Assembly (NCBI GenBank): GCA_910579775.1
Contig: CAJTUE010000004.1
Location: forward strand, 1 to 64,000
Source: an uncultured Oscillospiraceae bacterium
GTDB lineage: Bacteria > Bacillota > Clostridia > Oscillospirales > Oscillospiraceae
DNA: 64,000 nucleotides
Reading direction: 5' to 3'
Below, in pieces: positions 31,244 to 39,655 of the stretch; position 1 is the first letter of the stretch, and the number at the start of each line of letters is the position of its first letter. A model generated the notes under the pieces. The model had not been told where the DNA came from. It saw nothing but the letters and a program-made list of their open reading frames with translations, and ran no database searches. Position numbers and translations under genes: made by a program.

Positions 31244-31972
31244 GTGCATATCGTGACCCAAGGCATCGTCCTGCGGGAGGTGCAGTACAAGGAGACGGAC
31301 AAAATTTTGACCGTCCTCGCCAAAGGGCAGGGGAAGGTGACGGTGAAGTCCCGGGGCTGCCGCCGGAAAAACAGCCCCCTGGCGGCGGGGAGCCAGCTGC
31401 TGGTCTACTCCGAAATGACTTGGTTTGAATATCAGGGCCGCTGGGCCCTTCAGGAGGCGGCGACCCTGCAGGAGTTTCGCGGCGTGCGGGAGGACCTGAC
31501 CCGTCTGGCCCTGGGCTCCTACTTCGCCGAGGTGTGCGAGGCGGTGGCCGCCGAGGGGGAGGACGACCCGGAGCTTTTATCCCTGCTCCTCAACAGCCTG
31601 TACGCCCTGGATGTCCTCAAAAAGCCCCCGGAGCTGGTCCGTGCGGCCTTTGACTGGAAGTGCATGGCCTTGGCGGGGTATGCCCCACTGCTGGAGGGCT
31701 GCGCCGGGTGCGGGGAAGAGCCGCGGGACCCGCGGCTCAACCTCACCGCCGGGGTGGTGAGCTGCGCCCACTGCGGCGATGGCGCGGCGGTGACGGCGGA
31801 AATGCTGGCCGCTCTGCGGCACATTGTTTTGGGCGATCCAAAGCGGCTGTTTTCGTTCTCCTTGCCCCCGGAGCAGTTGGGGCGTTTCGCGGCGGTGGCG
31901 TCGGATTATTTGACCACCCAGCTGGAGCGGGGCTTTCGGACGCTGGATTTCTACCTGAGCGTGAGGGAGTGA
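31244..31972 (+). CDS. recO: DNA repair protein RecO
   Basis: 242 residues from GTG 31244. N-terminal OB fold (GIVLREVQYKETDKILTVLAKGQGKVTVKSRG) and a zinc site (CAGCGEEP...CAHC). RecO loads RecA onto single-stranded DNA with RecR. It follows era with a single-base gap. Confidence 0.94.
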   Translation: MHIVTQGIVLREVQYKETDKILTVLAKGQGKVTVKSRGCRRKNSPLAAGSQLLVYSEMTWFEYQGRWALQEAATLQEFRGVREDLTRLALGSYFAEVCEAVAAEGEDDPELLSLLLNSLYALDVLKKPPELVRAAFDWKCMALAGYAPLLEGCAGCGEEPRDPRLNLTAGVVSCAHCGDGAAVTAEMLAALRHIVLGDPKRLFSFSLPPEQLGRFAAVASDYLTTQLERGFRTLDFYLSVRE

Positions 31973-31980
31973 AAGAAACC

Positions 31981-32023
31981 AAATAATAAGCGGCTGACCG
32001 ATGTGGTCAGCCGCTTATTATTT
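31981..32023. terminator. Terminator of the era-recO operon
   Basis: 19-bp perfect stem (31981-31999 with 32005-32023), loop GATGT. It ends the plus-strand operon and the convergent small gene. Confidence 0.85.
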
Positions 32024-32228
32024 GCTTGATCCAGCCGGAAAGAGATTTCAATGCGTCTGAAAGAACACCCAGAAGCCCTAGATGGGAAACGGACCTGCGC
32101 ACCACAACAACGTGTTTCCATTCTCCACAGCCTTCGCATAGATCCAAATCGTCGGAAATGATAAAGTCCTTTGGGTCATACAGACATCCATCCAGCTTTT
32201 GCAAACAATCGAAACAAAATTCCGCCAT
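32007..32228 (-). CDS. Small two-CxxC protein, unrecognised
   Basis: 73 residues from ATG 32228 with GGAGG six bases upstream. Two Cys pairs (FCFDC and LCEGCGEW) would hold one zinc in a ribbon. The rest (HLGLLGVLSDALKSLSGWIKQI) is an amphipathic helix. It is divergent from a ribbon-helix-helix gene with palindromes between. No family is recognised. Confidence 0.7.
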   Translation of the reverse strand: MAEFCFDCLQKLDGCLYDPKDFIISDDLDLCEGCGEWKHVVVVRRSVSHLGLLGVLSDALKSLSGWIKQIISG

Positions 32229-32251
32229 AAAGTACCTCCACTGCTAATTTG

Positions 32252-32272
32252 GTATACTCGAAACAAGTATAC
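32252..32272. promoter_or_regulatory. Palindrome GTATACT-7-AGTATAC
   Basis: Perfect 7-bp arms around a 7-nt spacer in the gap between the divergent small genes. Likely operator for the minus-strand gene. Confidence 0.6.
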
Positions 32273-32300
32273 TTATGACAGTGTAGCACAAACTCAACTT

Positions 32301-32327
32301 AAAATAAACCTATATTAAGTTTATTTT
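32301..32327. promoter_or_regulatory. Palindrome AAAATAAAC-9-GTTTATTTT
   Basis: Perfect 9-bp arms around a 9-nt spacer, directly before the ribosome site of the ribbon-helix-helix gene; probable autoregulatory operator. Confidence 0.6.
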
Positions 32328-32337
32328 GAGGTGACCT

Positions 32338-32526
32338 ATGCGAAACAAGAAAAATAAGCATCTGGGGTTGGAAATCGACCCGGCACTGCACCACAAGCTG
32401 CGCTATATCGCTAAATATGAGGGACGTTCCATCAACGGGCAGTTGCTTTACCTGGTACGGCAGTGTGTGAAGGATTTTGAGGAAAAGGAAGGCCCGATCC
32501 CCGAGGGTGACGGGACAAACGAATGA
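32338..32526 (+). CDS. Arc-like ribbon-helix-helix regulator
   Basis: 62 residues. The fold is seen in HLGLEIDPALHHKLRYIAKYEGRSINGQLLYLVRQCVKDFEEK, the usual Arc/MetJ layout of one strand and two helices; a charged tail follows. GAGGTG is upstream. It probably represses itself and the divergent Cys-protein. A 19-bp terminator follows. Confidence 0.82.
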   Translation: MRNKKNKHLGLEIDPALHHKLRYIAKYEGRSINGQLLYLVRQCVKDFEEKEGPIPEGDGTNE

Positions 32527-32569
32527 AAAAGAGAAACGGCTGACCTATTGGGTCAGCCGTTTCTCTTTT
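32527..32569 (+). terminator. Terminator of the ribbon-helix-helix gene
   Basis: 19-bp perfect stem (32527-32545 with 32551-32569), loop TATTG. Confidence 0.85.
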
Positions 32570-32570
32570 G

Positions 32571-32935
32571 CTGCGGGAGGGGCAAGCCCCTCCCCTACAT
32601 GATTTATGGTGATGTTGACGTTTCATTGGGGACGGCCCGATGAGGGCATCGGGCCCTACAATTCTACCGAACCTTCCGTTGCTATGGTAGGGACCGTCCT
32701 CCCGGACGGTCCGCCGTCTACCGCCCGCCCAGGCGGCGTGATTCCAACGCACAAGGTGGTTCGTCCACTCCGGTAGGTCGTAACGACCGGGAAAAGAAAG
32801 AGGCATTGCCCCTTGGGGCATAAGCGGTACATGGGGTCTCATTTGCGGGACCCGGCAAAAAACTCCGGGCGAATGATATCCGCCCCTACGAGAATGTGGG
32901 TGCGTCTTTCGTTGGCGCGTCTGGGAAGCCGCGTC
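32571..32935. repeat. Cluster of CCCTAC palindromic repeats
   Basis: No gene is seen in these 365 bases. Hairpins ending in CCCTAC follow each other: GGGAGGGG/CCCCTCCC near 32575, GGCCCGATG...CATCGGGCC near 32634 with the ATTCTACCGAA-TAGGGACCGTCC block, and GGGCG/CGCCC near 32868. The 32634-32717 part has the same order as 17996-18086. Typical of dispersed intergenic repeats in this group. Confidence 0.6.
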
Positions 32936-35572
32936 CTACCGCGGCTCCGTCAGGCCGTATTTGGTCTTCACCCGCTCCAGCTTTTCCAGCATGGGCTCGG
33001 CGGCGACCCAGAGGAAGAACCAGGTGGCGGCGGCGTGGATGCAGTCCATGGGGAGACCGGCCAGCTCGTAGGACAGCCAGATGCCGGGAGTCAGGGCGGT
33101 GGGAGCGGACTGGAGGGCGGACTGCAGATTCATCACGCCGCCGTAAAGAACCAGGGTGGCCAGAGAGCCGAACACGCACAGGGGCAGGCGGCGCTTTCGC
33201 AGCAGGCCCCAGCGGGTCAAAGCTCCTGCCAGAAGACCCACCAGCCCCGCGGCGAACATCTGCCAGGGGGTATAGGGCCCCTGGCCGAAGAGAAGGTTGG
33301 AGGCCAGCATGGTCACCGCCCCCACCAGGAAGCCGCTCTCGCCGCCCAGGCTTGCCCCGGCGATAATGGTGAGGGCCAGAGTTGGCTTGAACTGGGGAAG
33401 CATGATGAGGGCAGCCCGGCTTGCCACCCCTACGGCGCAGAGGACCGCCAGCAGCACCAGCTCCCGTGCCCGGGGTTTTCTGCCCTCAAAGCGCAGAAAA
33501 AACAGGGCGATGGTCTCCAGAAGGACAAGAAGAATGGTGACATAGTAATTCTTCGCCGGAAGCAGGAGCGTTCCCGTCACAAGGGTGAGGGGGATCAGCA
33601 GGACCAGCGCCCAGGCGGCAAAAACGGTCTGCCGGGAGAGAGAGCGGGACGGCAGGACTGTCGGCGGCAGAGCCGCGGAGGGCTTGGAGAAACAGAGAGC
33701 ACAGGCCAGCAGGGAGAGGGAAAAGCCACCGGAGAGATAGAATTGACGCTTGGCCCGGTTGGTGAGCCCCAGGGCGGCCAGAAGCGGGGAGAGGTCAAGG
33801 ACCTTTAGCAGGTGGAGAAGAAACAGCAGGGCCGCGCCCGCAAAGAATCCGCCCAGAAGCTTGCGCCAGAGGGGCAGTGTGGCGGTTGCCGCTGTTGGGG
33901 CAGGCGGCCCGGAGACGTTTTGAGAGGATGGGGGAGACGGCGGCATGGGCGGCGGAGAGACCGGCGCGGGCAGCGTACCGCCACAGACGTGGATCAGGTC
34001 CTCCGGTGTAATGGCGCCGGGGGCCGCATGGCGGCCCATGCGGTCGGCGGCGGTAGTGTAGAAGGCGTTGCCCGAGAAAAAGGCCCGGGGCGTTCCTTCC
34101 GTGACAATGGCGCCGTCAAACATGAGGGCGCAGCGGTGGGCATGGGCGGCGCAAAATTCAATGTCGTGGCTCACCATAAGGATGGTGACGCCCTGGTCGG
34201 AAAGGGACCGCAGAATTTGAGCCAGCACCTGCTTGAAGCCCGCGTCCAGCCCCTTAGTGGGCTCATCCAGCAGCAGGACTTCCGGGTCCAGGAGCAGGAG
34301 CTTGGCCAGGGCGGCGCGCTGCTGCTCGCCGCCGGAGAGATCGAAGGGATGGCGGTCCAGCAGGTCGTCCAGACGGCAAAGAGCGGCCACCTGGGCGGCC
34401 TTGGCCTCGTCAGGGCAGAATTCCAGCAGGTCCTCCCGGACGGTTTTCTTGACAAAAAGCGCCTGGGGGGCCTGGGGAAGGACGCCCAGGGTCCCGCTGA
34501 CGCGGACCGTTCCCCGGTCGGGCTGTTCCAGTCCCGCCACCAGCTTGAGAAGGGTGGTCTTGCCCGTGCCGTTGCCCCCCAGCAGGGCAAGAAGCTCCCC
34601 CTGCCGGACCGCCAGGGACAGTCCCCCGACCACGTCGGGACCGTCTTTTTCGTAGCGGAACCACAGCTCCCTGCAGGCGATGGCATCCCCGGTGGGATCG
34701 GTGTGTCCGGGCTCGTTGGGCAGGGGCCTCAAGGGGTGCTCCGCGGCATATTGGGAAAGCCAGTCCCGGCCCTCCCGGACGGTGATGGGGGACGTCTCTC
34801 CGCTGTCCTCCACCGCCGCCCACACCCGCAGGGGGGTGGGCATGGCGAGAAACATGGGGTGGTTCTTTTCTTGTAAGGCCAGAGCCAGCTCACGGGGCGT
34901 ACCCGCGGCGAGGATGGTCCCTCGGTCCATCACCGCCGCCCGGTTGGCCAGAGGAAGGGCGTCCTCCAGGCGGTGCTCGGTGAGCAGGACGGTGACCCCC
35001 AGCTCCCGGTTGAGCTTGGCGAGGACGCCGAGAAAGTCGGAGGCTGCAATAGGGTCCAGCTGGCTGGTGGGCTCGTCCAGGATGAGGAGCTCCGGGTCCA
35101 GGGTCATCACAGCGGCAAGGTTGAGGAGCTGTTTTTGTCCCCCGGAGAGGGAGGCGACATCCCGGTGGAACCAATTTTGGATGCCGAAGAAGGAGGCCAT
35201 CTCCGCCACCCGGCGGCGGATAAAGGGGGTGTCCCGCCCCAGGGACTCCAGGCCGAAGGCCAACTCGTGCCAGACCTTGTCGGTGACCAGCTGACTGTCG
35301 GGGGACTGCCGGACAAAGCCGATGCGCCCGGTCTGCTGCCGCTGGTCATAGCTGTCTAAGGGGGCGCCGTCAAGAAGGAGCTCCCCGCTGCGTCGGCCGT
35401 GGGGGGCGAGGACGCTCTTGCACTGGCGCAGAAGGGTGGATTTGCCGCACCCGGAGGGGCCGCAGAGGACAAAGAAGTTCCCCCGTTCCACCGTGAGGGT
35501 GACGTTGTGGAGGGCAGGGACGGTCTGGCCGGGGTAGGTGAAGGTCAGGCCGCGCAACGCGAGCGTTTCCAT
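32936..35572 (-). CDS. ECF transporter: two ATPases fused to a membrane S-like component
   Basis: 878 residues from ATG 35572. Two ABC ATPase domains: first with Walker A GPSGCGKST (about residue 36) and signature LSGGQKQ (about 144); second with GGNGTGKTT (about 333) and LSGGEQQR (about 409). A linker follows, then membrane segments from about residue 566 with an S-component-like domain after about 704 (ELVLLAVLCAVGVASRAALI and GESGFLVGAVTMLASN). It would import a vitamin or metal with the T-component upstream (35545-36441, 28 bp overlap). Separate EcfA1, EcfA2 and EcfS genes are the norm, so this is a three-way fusion. Substrate unknown. Confidence 0.85.
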   Translation of the reverse strand: METLALRGLTFTYPGQTVPALHNVTLTVERGNFFVLCGPSGCGKSTLLRQCKSVLAPHGRRSGELLLDGAPLDSYDQRQQTGRIGFVRQSPDSQLVTDKVWHELAFGLESLGRDTPFIRRRVAEMASFFGIQNWFHRDVASLSGGQKQLLNLAAVMTLDPELLILDEPTSQLDPIAASDFLGVLAKLNRELGVTVLLTEHRLEDALPLANRAAVMDRGTILAAGTPRELALALQEKNHPMFLAMPTPLRVWAAVEDSGETSPITVREGRDWLSQYAAEHPLRPLPNEPGHTDPTGDAIACRELWFRYEKDGPDVVGGLSLAVRQGELLALLGGNGTGKTTLLKLVAGLEQPDRGTVRVSGTLGVLPQAPQALFVKKTVREDLLEFCPDEAKAAQVAALCRLDDLLDRHPFDLSGGEQQRAALAKLLLLDPEVLLLDEPTKGLDAGFKQVLAQILRSLSDQGVTILMVSHDIEFCAAHAHRCALMFDGAIVTEGTPRAFFSGNAFYTTAADRMGRHAAPGAITPEDLIHVCGGTLPAPVSPPPMPPSPPSSQNVSGPPAPTAATATLPLWRKLLGGFFAGAALLFLLHLLKVLDLSPLLAALGLTNRAKRQFYLSGGFSLSLLACALCFSKPSAALPPTVLPSRSLSRQTVFAAWALVLLIPLTLVTGTLLLPAKNYYVTILLVLLETIALFFLRFEGRKPRARELVLLAVLCAVGVASRAALIMLPQFKPTLALTIIAGASLGGESGFLVGAVTMLASNLLFGQGPYTPWQMFAAGLVGLLAGALTRWGLLRKRRLPLCVFGSLATLVLYGGVMNLQSALQSAPTALTPGIWLSYELAGLPMDCIHAAATWFFLWVAAEPMLEKLERVKTKYGLTEPR

Positions 35573-36441
35573 GCCAGGTCCTCCTTTCCGTTGAGGATGA
35601 GCGGGGTGAGGCAGAGGCACAGGTAAAGCAGGCGCAGAGCCGCCGCCATAGGCAGGGAGGAGGAGACCTGAAGGGCGGGGAAATATTGCCAGGCAAAGCC
35701 GCCTCCCAGCCATCCGGCGACCAGAGCCCCGCCGCAGAGGGCCAGCCAGAAAAGGACCAGCTTGTTCCGGTGGTCAAAGCGGTAGATGGAGAAGGCGGTG
35801 CGGCCGGGAAGACCGTAGCCCCGGCTTTTCATGGAATCAGCGGTCTCAATGGCGCTTTCCAGGGACCAGGTGACCAGAATGGAAAAGACGGAGACGGCGG
35901 TCTTGAGCCGCCGGTGGAGAGGACCGGAGGACAGGTCCCGGCCCAGGCACCGCTGGGCGTTGACCACGGTCCGAAATTGGGCCTTGAACCGGGGGACGAA
36001 GCGCAGGGTCATGGACAGCGCCAAAGAGAGGGCGGGGATGACCCGGCCAAAGAGATAGACAAATTTATCCGAGGACACCACGGCGGTAAAGCAGACGAAC
36101 CAGTTGATCACCGCGCAGAGCATCAAGGCGGCGGCCAGGCCGTAGAGGACGCTCTCCAGGGTCAGCGGACTGCCCCAGGGGAGGCGGGCTAGAACGGTGT
36201 CCCCCTGGTGGTTAAAGAGCGGATTGACCGCGGCGGTGAACAGCAGGATGGGCAGAAGGGCGCGCAGCTGGAGCCGTAGGGCCTCCTGGCCATTGAGCCG
36301 GAGAACATAGGCCAGAGCGCACAGAAAGGAGGCCGCCAGGCTGGCGGGATCCATGAAGCACATAGAAAAGAAGATGGTCAGGGCAAAAAAGAGGAAGCTC
36401 ACCCAGGGGTGGCAGGTGGAGAACGCGTCGCGGCGGGCCAT
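35545..36441 (-). CDS. ECF transporter T component (EcfT)
   Basis: 298 residues from ATG 36441, with AAAGGAGG upstream. Five or six membrane helices and the EcfT Ala-Arg-Gly-type coupling helices (RFVPRFKAQFRTVVNAQRCLGRD and SMKSRGYGLPGRTAF). It connects the ATPases to the substrate-binding part. It overlaps the fused ATPase gene by 28 bp, so the complete transporter is encoded by two genes. Confidence 0.88.
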   Translation of the reverse strand: MARRDAFSTCHPWVSFLFFALTIFFSMCFMDPASLAASFLCALAYVLRLNGQEALRLQLRALLPILLFTAAVNPLFNHQGDTVLARLPWGSPLTLESVLYGLAAALMLCAVINWFVCFTAVVSSDKFVYLFGRVIPALSLALSMTLRFVPRFKAQFRTVVNAQRCLGRDLSSGPLHRRLKTAVSVFSILVTWSLESAIETADSMKSRGYGLPGRTAFSIYRFDHRNKLVLFWLALCGGALVAGWLGGGFAWQYFPALQVSSSLPMAAALRLLYLCLCLTPLILNGKEDLAWKRSRCAA

Positions 36442-36489
36442 GGGATCGCCTCCTTTCATCTCAGAATAGCGGGTGCTTTCGTGGGCTTC

Positions 36490-36519
36490 ATTGTAGCAAA
36501 GGGGGAGCGGGGAAGTCAA
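36490..36519 (-). promoter_or_regulatory. Promoter of the ECF transporter operon
   Basis: Minus strand: TTGACT (36519-36514), 18-nt spacer, TACAAT (36495-36490). A GGGGGAGCGGGGA repeat occurs twice (36501 and 36522). Confidence 0.65.
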
Positions 36520-36538
36520 GAGGGGGAGCGGGGAGGTA

Positions 36539-36567
36539 TTGTCAAAAAACCGGGGGCGTGATACAAT
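36539..36567 (+). promoter_or_regulatory. Promoter of the mutarotase operon
   Basis: TTGTCA (36539-36544), 17-nt spacer, TACAAT (36562-36567), about 49 nt before the mutarotase start. Confidence 0.7.
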
Positions 36568-36615
36568 GTTAAATACCTGTTTCACCGCAAGCTGATACAA
36601 GGAGGATGTGTTTTT

Positions 36616-37401
36616 ATGGAATATACCATTCAGAGTTCACGGCTGACCCTGACCGCCGCCACCAAGGGCGCGCTGCTGCAGGCCATCCGTTTTGTGGATG
36701 GGCGGGAGTTGCTGTGGGATGGCAAGCCGGAGATCTGGGCCAACCGGGCGCCGGTGTGCTTTCCCTGGTGCGGAAACATCAAGGACAACTGGTATGAGCA
36801 GGACGGTGTGCGCCGGAAGGTGTCCACCCGCCACGGCTTTGCCCGGGATGTGGAGCACACGCTGGAGGCCCAAAGCGACAGCGAGATGATCTTCCGCATG
36901 GACCACGAGGGGGACGAGGTCTGGCCCTGGGCCTTTACCTTCCGCACCACCCACAAGGTGGAGGGAGGCAAGGCGTTTACGGTCTGCACCGCCGTCAACC
37001 GCTCGGATAAGGCCATGCCGGTGCAGTTTGGGTTCCATCCGGCCTTCCGCTGTCCCTTCGTGGAGGGGAGCGCCGTGGAGGAATATGCGGTGCGCTTTGC
37101 CGCCGGCCGGGTCATTCCCATGACCAGAGACGTGTTCGACAACGACTCCATCGCCTTTGAGGGCGGGGGTGACTGGGCGCGCTTGGAGCACGTGCCCAGC
37201 GGGAAGTATATCGAGGTGAACAACAAGGGCTGGTTCACCACCCTGCTGTGGAGCAAGCCGGGGATCCCGGGGTTTGTGTGCATCGAGCCGTGGGACGGCT
37301 ACGTCAGCGACGCCCACGACCTGCTGGAGCGGCCGGGAGCGAAGCTGCTCTTGCCGGGCGAGAGTAGAAGCTGGACCCTGGAAATGACGTTTTGCCTGTA
37401 A
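36616..37401 (+). CDS. Aldose 1-epimerase family protein
   Basis: 261 residues. The galactose mutarotase fold is seen in GKPEIWANRAPVCFPWCGN, STRHGFARDVE and QFGFHPAFRCPF (active-site His); the C-terminus has the GFVCIEPWDGY motif. It interconverts sugar anomers or epimers; the exact sugar is not predictable. GGAGGATG upstream. It is followed by an amino-acid ABC transporter and ilvD in one run. Confidence 0.85.
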   Translation: MEYTIQSSRLTLTAATKGALLQAIRFVDGRELLWDGKPEIWANRAPVCFPWCGNIKDNWYEQDGVRRKVSTRHGFARDVEHTLEAQSDSEMIFRMDHEGDEVWPWAFTFRTTHKVEGGKAFTVCTAVNRSDKAMPVQFGFHPAFRCPFVEGSAVEEYAVRFAAGRVIPMTRDVFDNDSIAFEGGGDWARLEHVPSGKYIEVNNKGWFTTLLWSKPGIPGFVCIEPWDGYVSDAHDLLERPGAKLLLPGESRSWTLEMTFCL

Positions 37402-37422
37402 GAAAAAGGTGGGAAACAGCAT

Positions 37423-38103
37423 TTGAATGAGCGACTTCTTGGGATCCTGGTGGATTCCTTTCCGAAAATTTTGATCCCCGGCCTGACCCGGACCATCCCC
37501 TTGACCGCCATCGCCTTTTCTCTGGCGATGGTGATCGCCGTGGCGGTGGCGCTGGCCCAGTTCGCCAATGTGAAGGTCCTCAGGCAGTTCTGCCGCTTCT
37601 ACATCTGGGTCATCCGGGGCACGCCTCTGCTGGTGCAGCTCTTTGTGGTCTTCTACGGTCTGCCCCGGGTGGGGGTGGTCATCGAGCCCTTTGCCGCCGC
37701 CATCTTAGTCTTTTCCATCAATGAGGGAGCCTATGCCGCGGAGATCGTCCGGGCCGCGCTGGAATCTGTCCCGGCGGGCCAGCTGGAGGCGGGGTACTGC
37801 GTGGGGATGAGCTATCTTCAGGTCATCCGCCGCATCGTGCTGCCCCAGGCCCTGCGGACCGCCTTTCCCTCCCTGGCCAACTCCCTCATCGCCATGCTCA
37901 AGGACACGTCTCTGGTGTCGGTGGTGACGGTGACCGAGATGATGATGGCCACCAAGCAGATCAACGCCATCTACTATGAGCCCCTGGCCCTCTATCTGGA
38001 GACGGCGTTTATCTACCTCATGTTCTGCACGGTGCTCACCAGGCTTCAGAGCTGGGGGGAGCGGAAGCTCTCCGCCTATGAGAGAAGGGGGGCGGCGGCA
38101 TGA
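37423..38103 (+). CDS. Amino acid ABC transporter permease (HisM/GlnP type)
   Basis: 226 residues; start is TTG 37423 with AAGGTGG upstream. Membrane protein with the EAA loop AGYCVGMSYLQVIRRIVLPQALRTA, typical of polar amino-acid permeases, followed by YFxxx helices. Forms the membrane pore with the ATPase encoded next (4-bp overlap) and takes substrate from the lipoprotein at 38849. Substrate is a polar amino acid by family, not determined. Confidence 0.93.
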   Translation: MNERLLGILVDSFPKILIPGLTRTIPLTAIAFSLAMVIAVAVALAQFANVKVLRQFCRFYIWVIRGTPLLVQLFVVFYGLPRVGVVIEPFAAAILVFSINEGAYAAEIVRAALESVPAGQLEAGYCVGMSYLQVIRRIVLPQALRTAFPSLANSLIAMLKDTSLVSVVTVTEMMMATKQINAIYYEPLALYLETAFIYLMFCTVLTRLQSWGERKLSAYERRGAAA

Positions 38104-38852
38104 TGCTGGAGGCCCGCGGCGTTGCCAAGTCCTTTGGAACGCTGGAGGTGTTGAAGGGCGTGGACCTGCGCGTCGGACAGGGAGATGTGGTGGCTATTTT
38201 GGGTCCCAGCGGCTCGGGGAAGACCACCCTGCTTCGGTGTCTGAACTTTCTGGAGCGCGCCAACGAGGGACGTCTTACCTTCGACGGGGAGGACTTCGAC
38301 CTGGCCCACATGGGCAAGAAGGACATTTTGCGCCTGCGCCGCAAGACCGCCTTTGTGTTCCAAAATTACAACCTCTTTTTGAACAAAACGGCCCTGGAGA
38401 ACGTGACCGAGGGGCTTGTTACCGCCCGGAAAATGAACAAGCCCGACGCCGTTGCCAAGGCCGAGCGGGCACTGGAGCGGGTGGGCCTGCTGGACCGGAA
38501 GGACCACTACCCCAGCCAGCTCTCCGGCGGTCAGCAGCAGCGCGCGGCCATCGCCCGTGCCCTTGCCGCCGATCCCGAGATCATCTACTTCGACGAGCCC
38601 ACCTCCGCCCTGGACCCGGAGCTCATCGGGGAGGTGCTGGCGGTGATGCGCAAGCTGGCGGAAGAGGGGATGACTATGCTGGTGGTCACCCACGAGATGA
38701 ACTTTGCACGCAATGTGTCTACCAAGGTGGTGTTCATGGAGGACGGCGCGGTGGTGGAGGAAGGTCCGGCCAAGGAATTTTTTGAACAGCCTAAGGAGGA
38801 ACGGGTCAAGGCGTTTCTTCGCAGCATTGAACACAAGGAGGCAGGAGTATGA
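38100..38852 (+). CDS. Amino acid ABC transporter ATPase (GlnQ type)
   Basis: 250 residues. Walker A GPSGSGKTT, signature LSGGQQQRAAIARAL and Walker B IIYFDEPTSALDPELIGEV, the pattern of GlnQ/HisP-type ATPases of polar amino acids. The start overlaps the permease stop (ATGATG) and its end overlaps the binding-protein start. Confidence 0.95.
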   Translation: MMLEARGVAKSFGTLEVLKGVDLRVGQGDVVAILGPSGSGKTTLLRCLNFLERANEGRLTFDGEDFDLAHMGKKDILRLRRKTAFVFQNYNLFLNKTALENVTEGLVTARKMNKPDAVAKAERALERVGLLDRKDHYPSQLSGGQQQRAAIARALAADPEIIYFDEPTSALDPELIGEVLAVMRKLAEEGMTMLVVTHEMNFARNVSTKVVFMEDGAVVEEGPAKEFFEQPKEERVKAFLRSIEHKEAGV

Positions 38853-39643
38853 AGAAACTGTTGGCGTTGACGCTGAGTCTGGTGCTGGGTCTGGCTCTGC
38901 TGGCCGGGTGCGCCGGAGAGAAGAAGGGCGACCTGTTGGCGGAGATCCAGGAAAAGGGCGAGATCGTGGTTGCCATGGAGGGCACCTGGGCGCCCTGGAC
39001 CTACATGGATGAGGACGGGGACCTGGTGGGCTATGATGTGGAGGTCGCCGAGGCCATTGCGGAGAAGCTGGGGGTGGAGGCCAGCTTCGTCACCGGCGAG
39101 TGGGACGGCCTGCTGGCCGGGCTGGACGCGGGCCGCTACGACATCATGGCCAACGGGGTGAACATCACCCCCGACCGCTCGGATAAATACGACTTTTCCG
39201 TTCCCTACGCCTATGACCGCATGGCGGTGATCGTCAAGGGGGACAATGACTCCATTACCAAGATGGAGGACCTGGAGGGCAAGAAGACCGCCAACACCAT
39301 CTCATCCACCTACGCCGAGACTGCCCGCTCCTACGGCGGGTCGGTGACCGGGGTGGACGACCTGGCGGCCACCTTTGAGCTTTTGTACTCCGGGCGCATC
39401 GACGCCACTCTGAACGCTGAGGTGACCTACTACGACTACATGGCCCAGCACCCGGAGGCGGACCTGAAGATCGCCTGTCTGGCGGAGACGGCGGACAGCG
39501 TGGCTATCCCTCTGCGCAAGGGGGAGGAGACAAAGGCCCTGCGGGAGGCTATCGACAAGGCCATCACCGAACTGGCGGAGGACGGGACTTTGTCCCAGCT
39601 GGCGGTCAAATACTTCGGAACGGATATTTCCAAAGCGGATTAA
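38849..39643 (+). CDS. Amino acid ABC transporter substrate-binding lipoprotein
   Basis: 264 residues. Lipobox LAGC (Cys21), then the family-3 solute-binding fold (EIVVAMEGTWAPWTYMDEDGDLVGYDVEVAEAIA, DRSDKYDFSVPY). It captures a polar amino acid outside the membrane for the permease and ATPase encoded just upstream (4-bp overlap). Which amino acid cannot be read reliably; the GTWAPWTY site resembles cystine/glutamine-type binders. Confidence 0.93.
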   Translation: MKKLLALTLSLVLGLALLAGCAGEKKGDLLAEIQEKGEIVVAMEGTWAPWTYMDEDGDLVGYDVEVAEAIAEKLGVEASFVTGEWDGLLAGLDAGRYDIMANGVNITPDRSDKYDFSVPYAYDRMAVIVKGDNDSITKMEDLEGKKTANTISSTYAETARSYGGSVTGVDDLAATFELLYSGRIDATLNAEVTYYDYMAQHPEADLKIACLAETADSVAIPLRKGEETKALREAIDKAITELAEDGTLSQLAVKYFGTDISKAD

Positions 39644-39655
39644 GGAGGCTTTTTC

